Shown piece after piece: positions 57,520 through 64,000 of a DNA stretch of 64,000 nucleotides. Made by a program: the position numbers and the translations under genes. Source of the stretch: CAWCKS01 sp963763485 (GTDB lineage: Bacteria > Pseudomonadota > Alphaproteobacteria > Rhizobiales > Xanthobacteraceae); the NCBI GenBank assembly GCA_963763485.1, contig CAVXOW010000007.1:434001-498000 (forward strand), in the 5' to 3' direction. Every line of letters starts with the position of its first letter. Positions within the stretch are counted from its first letter, which is position 1. The notes below the pieces were generated by a model, which saw only the letters and a list, made by a program, of their open reading frames with translations, had not been told where the DNA came from and searched no databases.

Positions 57520-57706
57520 TGACCCCAGGAAAGGCACCATGTACCGTACCGTCGCGCAGTAGATGTGCATTTGCATTGGTTTCGGGCGGGCCGAGATCGT
57601 TGATGGCGACGACGGTAAAGTCATTGCGGTGCGATTCTGTGATTCCTCGAAGCACCAACCGCCCGATACGGCAGAACTCGTTGATCCCGATCCGAATGCT
57701 TATGAC
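57520..57706 (-). pseudogene. gap: Glyceraldehyde-3-phosphate dehydrogenase N-terminal fragment
   Basis: On the minus strand ISIRIGINEFCRIGRLVLRG, ITESHRNDFTVVAINDLGPP, TNANAHLLRDGTVHGAFPGV reads as the first 60 residues of a class I GAPDH. The usual NGFGRIGR dinucleotide-binding motif is altered (NEFCRIGR), and homology ends where the strand turns into pfkB2 DNA. It is a truncated, decayed remnant of a glycolytic or Calvin-cycle gap gene. Confidence 0.75.
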
Positions 57707-57779
57707 CGGTTCCCTAGGTGTGGGCACCCCACTGCGGCTCGCTCTCGGCGCCGGCCACGTCCGTCGCGCCGCCATGACG

Positions 57780-58145
57780 TCAGTCGGCGGCGATCCATTT
57801 GCGTGCCTGCGCGGCCTGCGCGGTTGGAAACACTTTCATCTCACCAGGCATCAGGAAGCTGAAGAACTTCATGGTCAGTATGATCCATTCAACATCGGTG
57901 ACGACGGCAAACCGTTCCCACCGTGGAAAATGACCGATGCCGACCTTGGTGTCCTCCCATACGGCGCTCGGATCGATGCCAGCGAAATCGGCGGCGGTCT
58001 CGTAGTAGATCCGAACCTTGTCGTGCTGCTTGAGCGCCTTCTCGACGGCAGGGACCAGGACCGTCGCATAGTCGTGTTTAGTGACGTGTCCGTGGCAGGC
58101 GAAGGCGGCGACGTTGTCCGGGAAGTCTTTCAGGATTTCGATCAT
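57780..58145 (-). CDS. SpoIIAA-like (STAS-type) protein
   Basis: Intact, 121 residues from ATG 58145 (MIEILKDFPDNVAAFACHGH). Segments VLVPAVEKALKQHDKVRIYY, GHFPRWERFAVVTDVEWIIL and MPGEMKVFPTAQAAQARKWI are typical of the SpoIIAA-like family (DUF3478). Proteins of this family have a STAS-like fold with no agreed function. It lies 59 bp downstream of ppsA on the same strand and is probably co-transcribed from the FixK/FNR-box promoter region of ppsA. Confidence 0.85.
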   Translation of the reverse strand: MIEILKDFPDNVAAFACHGHVTKHDYATVLVPAVEKALKQHDKVRIYYETAADFAGIDPSAVWEDTKVGIGHFPRWERFAVVTDVEWIILTMKFFSFLMPGEMKVFPTAQAAQARKWIAAD

Positions 58146-58204
58146 GTCGTCCTCCAGCGGTTCACAATCTTGCGACCTATTGAATTGGATGGATCGCTTC
58201 TCCA

Positions 58205-60625
58205 TCATCCAGCCGTTCGTGCGGCACTGCGGGGCCTGTCAATCTCTAACTCGGCGGCGGCCACTCGGCGCTTCACCGCAATGAAGCTGTCGGGGCTCAC
58301 CGACATCGAATCGATGCCACAGGTCACGAGAAACTCGGCGAATTCGGGATGATCGCTCGGCGCTTGCCCGCATAGCCCGACCTTGGTGCCGGACTTATGC
58401 GCCTCGATGATGACATTGCTGATCATCCATTTGACCGCGTCGTCTTGTTCGTCGAACAGTCCGGCTAATTCCTCGGAATCGCGATCAACTCCGAGCGTAA
58501 GCTGCGTGAGGTCATTGCTGCCGATCGAGAAGCCGTCAAAGCGTTCGGCGAAGGCCTCGGCCAGAATGACGTTCGATGGGATTTCGCACATCACATAGAC
58601 TTGGAGATTGTTTGCCCCGCGCTTGAGGTCATTCTCGGCCATTACCGCGAAAACACGGTCGGCCTCCTTGATCGAGCGACAGAATGGGATCATGACGATC
58701 ACATTTCCGAAACCTATCTCCTCGCGTAGGCGGTGGACCGCGCGACATTCGAGCGCAAATCCGTCGCGATAACGCGGCGAGTAATAGCGGGAGGCCCCGC
58801 GAAATCCGAGCATCGGATTCTCTTCCTTCGGCTCGAAACTCGCTCCGCCAATCAAGTTTGCATACTCGTTGGTCTTGAAGTCGCTCATGCGCACGATGAC
58901 CGGCTTGGGGTGATGCGCGGCCGCGATCCGCGCCAAGCCGCGCGCCAAGCGGTCAACGAAATATTCGGTCTTGTCCGCGTAGCCCTGCGTCAGCTCTGCG
59001 ATTACCTGCTTGGCCTCCTGATCGGCGAGCGCGTCAAAATGTACAAGCGCCATCGGGTGGACCTTAATGTGGTTACTCACGACGAATTCCATGCGGGCGA
59101 GTCCGACGCCGTCGGTAGGAAGCCGCCACCAGCGAAACGCCGCGGCGGGATTGGCGAGGTTGAGCATCACTTGGGTGCGAGTCGCCGGAATGTGCTCGAG
59201 ATCTAGCTCTTCCGCCTCGAAGTCGGCGTGACCTTCATAAACAAAACCCTCATCGCCTTCGGCGCATGATACGGTCACTTCCTGTTCGTCATGTAGCAAC
59301 TGCGTTGCATTGCTTGTACCAACGATCGCAGGCACACCCAATTCGCGACTGACGATCGCTGCATGCGAGGTGCGGCCACCATGATCGGTGATGATGGCGG
59401 CCGCGCGCTTCATGATCGGAACCCAGTCCGGATCGGTCGTCCGCGTCACCAGAATTGTCCCGTCGACGAAGCGATCGATATCGCGAGGGCTATCGATCAA
59501 GCAGGCTCGGCCGGCAACGACCGCCTCGCCGATGCTGAGCCCCGAAGCGAGCTTTCGGCCCTTCGATTTGATTCGATAGGTCATGAACGCGCTCGCTTCT
59601 CTGCGTGATTGGACGGTTTCGGGGCGCGCTTGGACAATGAACAATTCGCCGGTCTCACCATCCTTGGCCCATTCCATGTCCATCGGGCGCCCGTAATGGC
59701 CCTCGATGACGCGCGCCCAGCGGGCAAGCGCTAGAATGTCGGAATCGCTCAACACGAATGCTGCGCGTTCGGCCCGGGACGTCGGAACGTTGCGGGTCGG
59801 ATGATCAGTTTCGCTCGTGTAAATCATCTTCCGAGACTTTTCGCCAAGCTTCTTCTCGATGATCGGCGTGACTTCTGTGTTCGACAGGAACGGTTTGAAA
59901 ATTTCATATTCGTCAGGATCGACGGTACCCTGCACGACGTTCTCGCCAAGTCCCCAGGCGGCATTGATCAGCACGACCTTGTCGAAGCCTGTTTCGGTAT
60001 CAATTGAGAACATGACACCGGCGCTGCCAAGATCCGAACGCACCATGCGTTGCACACCGACAGAGAGGGCAACCTTCATGTGGTCGAATCCCTTCGCTCG
60101 CCGGTAGCTGATGGCTCGGTCGGTGAACAGTGACGCATAGCAGCGCCGGCAAGCATCAAGTAACGCGGTATCGCCGCGGATATTGAGAAAGGTTTCCTGC
60201 TGCCCAGCAAAGCTCGCGTCGGGGAGGTCCTCTGCCGTCGCGCTTGAACGCACGGCCACGTCGGCATCCGCCTTGCCGGCGCGCCGGCAAAGTTCGCGAT
60301 ATGATGCTTGAATGGCCTCAGCGATGTCCTGTGGCCACATGGCACGCAAGAATGCGCGGCGGATCGCAGTCCCAACCTCAGCAAGCGGCGCATGGCCGGC
60401 CTCAAGCGCGGCGAGTGAATCGGTGATCATTTGTCCGAGCCGATTGGCCTCGATAAACTGCCAATAGGCCTCCGCAGTGGTGGCGAAGCCGGGCGGCACC
60501 CGTACACCTTGTGAGGCGAGGTGACCCACCATCTCGCCGAGCGAGGCGTTCTTGCCACCGACGCGGGGCACGTCGTCTTTCCCCAGTTTTTCGAACCAGA
60601 TCACCTGACGAAAATCTGAGGTCAT
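58205..60625 (-). CDS. ppsA: Phosphoenolpyruvate synthase
   Basis: Intact, 806 residues from ATG 60625, with a very strong ribosome site (aaggagg) five bases upstream. N-terminal ATP-grasp VPRVGGKNASLGEMVGHLAS, central swivelling domain with the phospho-histidine loop DHGGRTSHAAIVSRELGVPA near residues 410-430, and C-terminal TIM barrel ending VGLCGQAPSDHPEFAEFLVT. The length (about 800), the GGRTSHAAI form and the CGQAPSD motif favour PpsA (pyruvate + ATP to PEP + AMP + Pi) over pyruvate-phosphate dikinase. Two FixK/FNR-type boxes precede it. In low oxygen it would direct pyruvate to PEP for gluconeogenesis or storage. Confidence 0.92.
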   Translation of the reverse strand: MTSDFRQVIWFEKLGKDDVPRVGGKNASLGEMVGHLASQGVRVPPGFATTAEAYWQFIEANRLGQMITDSLAALEAGHAPLAEVGTAIRRAFLRAMWPQDIAEAIQASYRELCRRAGKADADVAVRSSATAEDLPDASFAGQQETFLNIRGDTALLDACRRCYASLFTDRAISYRRAKGFDHMKVALSVGVQRMVRSDLGSAGVMFSIDTETGFDKVVLINAAWGLGENVVQGTVDPDEYEIFKPFLSNTEVTPIIEKKLGEKSRKMIYTSETDHPTRNVPTSRAERAAFVLSDSDILALARWARVIEGHYGRPMDMEWAKDGETGELFIVQARPETVQSRREASAFMTYRIKSKGRKLASGLSIGEAVVAGRACLIDSPRDIDRFVDGTILVTRTTDPDWVPIMKRAAAIITDHGGRTSHAAIVSRELGVPAIVGTSNATQLLHDEQEVTVSCAEGDEGFVYEGHADFEAEELDLEHIPATRTQVMLNLANPAAAFRWWRLPTDGVGLARMEFVVSNHIKVHPMALVHFDALADQEAKQVIAELTQGYADKTEYFVDRLARGLARIAAAHHPKPVIVRMSDFKTNEYANLIGGASFEPKEENPMLGFRGASRYYSPRYRDGFALECRAVHRLREEIGFGNVIVMIPFCRSIKEADRVFAVMAENDLKRGANNLQVYVMCEIPSNVILAEAFAERFDGFSIGSNDLTQLTLGVDRDSEELAGLFDEQDDAVKWMISNVIIEAHKSGTKVGLCGQAPSDHPEFAEFLVTCGIDSMSVSPDSFIAVKRRVAAAELEIDRPRSAARTAG

Positions 60626-60663
60626 GTCATCCTCCTTCGGATCGTCGTGCCGCAACGCGCAAT

Positions 60664-60677
60664 TTGATCTCGATCAG
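60664..60677. promoter_or_regulatory. FixK/FNR-type box, proximal to ppsA
   Basis: TTGATCTCGATCAG matches TTGAT-N4-ATCAA at 9 of 10 fixed positions, centred about 45 bp before the ppsA ATG. If the distal box drives transcription from about 41 bp away, this copy would lie just inside the 5' leader. Confidence 0.6.
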
Positions 60678-60722
60678 CCAACCTCTCAAATATAATGACC
60701 AACACAGTTGGCAGCTTCTGCG

Positions 60723-60736
60723 TTGATATCCATCAA
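60723..60736. promoter_or_regulatory. FixK/FNR-type box, distal, perfect
   Basis: TTGATATCCATCAA is a perfect TTGAT-N4-ATCAA palindrome, centred about 104 bp before the ppsA ATG; a classic class II position would put the transcription start near 60688. Confidence 0.75.
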
Positions 60737-60994
60737 TTGCGGAAGGATTAATGATGTTTTTGGCTGTTGTTTCTTCTAAATTGAAGCTTGTCGGTCGAAC
60801 TATTTAAGTGTGTGTGCCGAACTTGCGCGAGGCCCTGGATATAGGCTTGAATTTCCGCAACTTCATGACCGCGGTAACGTCGTTGTTCCGGAACTTGACG
60901 ATCCGAAGCTCGTCACGATCGATGCTGGACTTGCGACGAGCGATATGGAGTGTTTAGTCAAGCGCCGCGAGGCATCTACGGAAGCGAAGTCCCA

Positions 60995-61300
60995 ATGAAC
61001 CAAACAGATCGCACCGCATTCAAGAAGAAGCTTGACGACTTCTCGCATCGCCTCGACCAGCGAATTAAAGAGTTCGGTGAGCGAGGTGAATTCTCAGATG
61101 TTCACAAGAGAGTGGCAGACCAAATTCATCAAGACCAAAACCAACTCAGACAAAAGGTACATGCTGCAGAACAACACGGCGGCAGGACTTGGGATCTCTT
61201 GAAGGCCGAGTTTAATCGGGACTACAGCTCACTGTTCGATAAGCTTTTGCAATTGGAAGAACGGCTGGATGCGGAGACCATGAGGAAGAAAAGCGAATAA
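60995..61300 (+). CDS. Small charged helical protein (hypothetical)
   Basis: 101 residues from ATG 60995 (MNQTDRTAFKKKLDDFSHRL). The whole chain is highly charged and predicted helical, with heptad-like stretches (LDQRIKEFGERGEFSDVHKR, QNQLRQKVHAAEQHGGRTWD, FDKLLQLEERLDAETMRKKS) and no membrane segment. It has the look of a soluble coiled-coil stress protein, and such small genes accompany ppsA and universal stress genes in hypoxia-type islands, but I do not recognise a named family. It is divergent from ppsA. A weak FixK-like site, TTGAATTTCCGCAA at 60847-60860, lies upstream. Confidence 0.65.
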   Translation: MNQTDRTAFKKKLDDFSHRLDQRIKEFGERGEFSDVHKRVADQIHQDQNQLRQKVHAAEQHGGRTWDLLKAEFNRDYSSLFDKLLQLEERLDAETMRKKSE

Positions 61301-61489
61301 GCGCAATCATTAAGATGGACAGCTGGTCTATCGATTTACCGTGTGGCGGTCACCGCCTCGTATCGTTGGATTGATAGCCGGTATTCTATTTTGTTCACGA
61401 CGAACTCCGAGAATATCGAGCTGTCTTCGATCTGGCTTTGCAGTTACCGAAGGTGACCGGTCTGCTTATTATCGTCTGCACGGCTGCCC

Positions 61490-61950
61490 TCAAGTGATGA
61501 GCGAGGGACACCGCCTCGCCGTTCTTTCCTCAATTTGTGCGATCCGTGGTGCTACCGTCGCGAGGCTGGAAAGACCGTCCTGGCAATCGAGAGATTGGCG
61601 TGATGGATCGCGCTCATGGCGTTCCAGATAAATGCGCAACGTCGTACCTTCGGTGCCGGTGCCCGAAAGCCGGTACACGATACGAGCCTCGTCCGAACAA
61701 ACGATACGGAGGCCCTGACGCTCGGCTAAGGAATTGTCACTTGGGTCGAGGTAGCTGAATTCGTCGCAGAAGGTCACCTCATGGTTCCCCACCCGCTGGC
61801 CTTTGAGGTGCTGGAGACGTTCTTGCAGATCAGCCATCAGGTGTTCTGCGACATCCTTGTCCAGGCGCTCGTAGTCATGCCGCGAATAATAGTGCCGGCC
61901 GTATTCGCGCCAATGAGCGCGCACGAGCTGCTCGACCGACTGCCGTCGCG
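61490..61950 (-). pseudogene. pgm: Phosphoglucomutase C-terminal fragment
   Basis: On the minus strand QSVEQLVRAHWREYGRHYYS and RHDYERLDKDVAEHLMADLQ, YLDPSDNSLAERQGLRIVCS, VYRLSGTGTEGTTLRIYLER and the end CPSLIT form the last 150 residues of alpha-D-glucose phosphomutase. The catalytic serine and metal domains are missing; homology stops near 61950, where a malQ fragment on the other strand begins. It cannot be active. Confidence 0.8.
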
Positions 61951-61966
61951 TTGAAACGTTGAAGCC

Positions 61967-62901
61967 ACTCCAGCTCAAAACAGCGCGCTATGCGCATTTC
62001 ATCGATGTATTGCGCGCCAATATGCGCCAACGTATCCGGACCTCTTTGCAGGCGGGCTTCGGATCGGTGCGCCGCCCGATCCGTTCAATGAGCGGGGTCA
62101 GGAGTGGGGCGTCATTCCGCATGCGGGCGCATTGCGCATCGATCACGTGATGGGCTGGAGCCGGCTCTTTCTAATCCCCGCGGGGGAGCCCCCGGCGACC
62201 GGCGCTTATGCGAATTTCCGCTCGACGAGCTCTTGGCTATTGCGGCGCTTGAAAGCCATCGCAATTGTTGTCTCATCATCGGCGAAGATCTCGGAACCGT
62301 TCAGGAAGGTATTCGAGAGCGCATGGCGGCTGAGAATATCCTTTCTTGCCGTGTCTTTTATTTTGAGCACCAGCATGACCGCTTTCGCCGCCCAGGCGAC
62401 TATCCCGCGCTGGCTTCAGTGTCGGCTTCAACCCATGACTTGCCGACCCTTCGCGGATTCTGGAACGGCGATGACATCGCGGCAAAAGCACAGCTTGGAA
62501 CCTTCAAGTCGGAAGAAGAGGAAAGCGCGGTGCGCAACACGCGCTCGAACGACAGGCGACTGTTGCTCGAGACGCTTGCGGGCGAAGGGCTTTTGCCGGA
62601 ACGCTGGTCCTCTCCGGACGTTGATATTCTCGATTGGACCCCGCGTCTTACGCGTGCCGTACATACATATCTCGGGCGTACGCCAAGTCGGCTGTTCATG
62701 GTGCAGCTGGATGATCTCGCCAATGAGTTGAATCAGGCCAATCTACCAGGCAGCACAACCCAATATCCGAACTGGCGCAGACGCTCTTCGGGCCCGCTCT
62801 CGGATGTTTTGAATGACCCCGCTGTTGAAGATCAGATGGTGGCGCTCAATTTGTCGCGCCGCGACGGTCAGATCAATATGCGCGATGCAAAGGAAAATTG
62901 A
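61967..62901 (+). pseudogene. malQ: 4-alpha-glucanotransferase (MalQ) fragment, internally rearranged
   Basis: A small piece RYAHFIDVLRANMR (about 61985-62030) comes first, although in intact MalQ it stands immediately before the HAGALRIDHVMG segment. Then follow YPDLFAGGLRIGAPPDPFNE with RGQEWGVIP and, directly joined, HAGALRIDHVMGWSRLFLIP. Near 62215 the frame changes to PLDELLAIAALESHRNCCLI, IGEDLGTVQEGIRERMAAEN, SVSASTHDLPTLRGFWNGDD, and the C-terminus NLPGSTTQYPNWRRR to 62901. The N-terminal half is missing. Together with pgm it is what remains of a glycogen or maltodextrin locus. Confidence 0.75.
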
Positions 62902-63028
62902 ATCAACCGAAGCGATGCCGACTGTTTTGCCGCCCGACCCCTTTAGTCATCAATCGATGCTTCTACACCACGCGCTGTAGTATTCGCTCTCGGTTGCTAT
63001 GCTAACCTATCCTGCGGACCTGCCACAT
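62902..63028. other. Short spacer, nothing recognised
   Basis: No gene, hairpin or repeat stands out. Confidence 0.3.
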
Positions 63029-63342
63029 CTAACGGCGAGGGCGCGGCAAAGATTGTTCGGGATCGCCCCACAGCGGGATCAGCCTGGCCTTAATATCCGC
63101 CCAGCCTGCGCGTTGCTGAGCGTCGGTCAGAATTAGCTGACCTACGGCCTCGGCCGGATCGGGCGCATCGCCCTTGATCAGCTGAAAATCGCGTCCTATT
63201 GGGCCGGGGGTTGCTGTCACCACGCTGACGACGACAAGCGGGCACCTTCTGTCTTGGCCAGAGCTGCCGCAACGTCAATGGCCCCGTTTGAGCTGTCGAA
63301 GCCATCGGCGGCGACCATGATGTTTTGAATTCGCGATGCCAT
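63029..63342 (-). pseudogene. Universal stress protein fragment, frameshifted
   Basis: Minus strand from ATG 63342: MASRIQNIMVAADGFDSSNG, AIDVAAALAKTEGARL, the beginning of a UspA domain with its ATP-binding first strand. Near 63240 the frame changes to VVVSVVTATPGPIGRDF and QLIKGDAPDPAEAVGQLILT, and ends at 63029 without the G-x2-G ATP loop. It is about half the normal length and broken, so it is a remnant. Confidence 0.65.
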
Positions 63343-63669
63343 GTTGAGCGTCCTCTCGTGTCAACGATCGCAGGGCTGCGATGGTAGCCGCGACGATTCT
63401 TGCTCGCGGCAGGGGAGGTTTGGCCGTGATTTCGAACTTTGGATTTCAATTATATGGCATATTACGCTTCCGGGAGTTTGAAGTTAAGCGCGGTCGACGC
63501 CTTCACCTCTGGACTTAAGTCAACTGATCTTTGGGCCGCGGCCTCATTGGCGGCCTCTTCATTTTGGGGCGTCGTGTCCAATTTCTCTCATTCGCAGATT
63601 GCGTTCTCTAATTCCGGTTCTGGCTTTCTCGCGAGGTAGCAATCTCCTCGCATTCCGCGAGGCGCCGAG
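63343..63669. other. Gene-free stretch
   Basis: No supported gene. One plus-strand frame at 63439-63639 has no recognised similarity. The AhpD-like gene ends at its right border. Confidence 0.35.
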
Positions 63670-64000
63670 TCAGAGCTGCTTTGATTGCCTTTCGAACTGG
63701 TCGAGCGCCTCAAAAGCGTCGCAGGCGTACATTGCCGCAGGTCCGCCCCCCATCATGACCGCAACGCCGATCGTTTCGACGATTTCCTCACGTGAAGCTC
63801 CTGCAGCGATCGCATCGTGAACATGGAACGCAATGCAACCCTCGCAGCGCACGGCAATCGCAATCGCCAGCGCTATTAATTCTTTAAATTTTGCTGGCAG
63901 AGTCCCTTGGGCAACTGAATCCCTGTGCAGTCGTCCAAAGCCGGCCATAGGTCCGGGCAACTCCTTTGCCAGACGTCCAAGCAGCCCCTGCAATTCTTGA
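63670..64000 (-). CDS. Carboxymuconolactone decarboxylase / AhpD-like protein, 5' partial
   Basis: About 107 residues are visible, and the frame is open to the window edge, so the start lies outside. Shows LGRLAKELPGPMAGFGRLHR, ELIALAIAIAVRCEGCIAFH with the CxxC-x2-H redox motif, VHDAIAAGASREEIVETIGV and MMGGGPAAMYACDAFEALDQ. Members with CxxC act as thiol-disulfide peroxidase partners (AhpD-like). A role in oxidative or nitrosative stress defence is inferred. Confidence 0.85.
   Translation of the reverse strand, partial: QELQGLLGRLAKELPGPMAGFGRLHRDSVAQGTLPAKFKELIALAIAIAVRCEGCIAFHVHDAIAAGASREEIVETIGVAVMMGGGPAAMYACDAFEALDQFERQSKQL

Noticed and set aside
63439..63639. Small plus-strand frame of 66 codons
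   Set aside because: Compositionally biased, no recognised family, no ribosome site.
1..64000. tRNA, rRNA, integrase or attachment site for the conjugative element
   Set aside because: Looked for but not seen; the element ends probably lie outside the window on the left and are eroded on the right.

Overview
The window is GC-rich alphaproteobacterial DNA. The gene order of the conjugation module, the IS66 and IS110 elements, the FixK/FNR-type boxes and the individual proteins all point to the Hyphomicrobiales (Rhizobiales), most likely the Bradyrhizobium / Rhodopseudomonas / Nitrobacter group. Species cannot be fixed from sequence alone, and no rRNA, tRNA or CRISPR array was seen.

Left half (1 to about 35,000): a decayed integrative-conjugative or plasmid-type element in the order usual for rhizobial elements. 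It runs: strawberry-notch helicase (broken), toprim protein, DUF2493 (broken), membrane protein, DUF736, XRE regulator, DUF2285 proteins, AlpA-like HTH, RepA-like initiator with three iterons behind it, DUF2840, TraF peptidase, lytic transglycosylase, relaxase (broken), CopG (broken), TraG/VirD4 (broken), CopG, then trbB-C-D-E-J-K-L-F-G-I, DUF2274 and a convergent LysR gene. A degenerate IS110 copy and a structurally complete IS66 element (14460-17409) sit between the transglycosylase and the relaxase. A broken MFS transporter lies between copG and traG. Many conjugation genes carry frameshifts, so self-transfer is unlikely if the sequence is accurate.

Right half (about 35,870 to 64,000): a low-oxygen energy-metabolism island. 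It holds a PfkB sugar kinase divergent from an HlyD / double-ATPase / two-permease ABC-2 exporter, a universal stress protein, a CNNM-type membrane protein, and a complete cytosolic group 3b-like NAD(P)-linked [NiFe]-hydrogenase locus. That locus reads 4Fe-4S subunit, cyclic-nucleotide-binding protein, flavoprotein, small subunit, large subunit, protease, short HypA, HypF, HypC, HypD, HypE. Next come a PAS-like protein, a second pfkB with an in-frame TAG, and a SpoIIAA-like protein downstream of PEP synthase. FixK/FNR-type palindromes lie upstream of pfkB1, the PAS gene and ppsA, which suggests one oxygen-responsive regulon. The right edge carries remnants of gap, pgm, malQ and a universal stress gene, then an AhpD-like protein cut by the window end.

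How it fits together: the hydrogenase would exchange electrons between H2 and NAD(P)H in the cytoplasm, while PfkB and PpsA adjust carbon flow under low oxygen. Maturation may be compromised, because hypF has an in-frame TGA plus a frameshift, HypA lacks its zinc domain and hypB is not in the window. Because the breaks include true in-frame stops as well as indels, real decay is likely, but indel sequencing error at some sites cannot be excluded.
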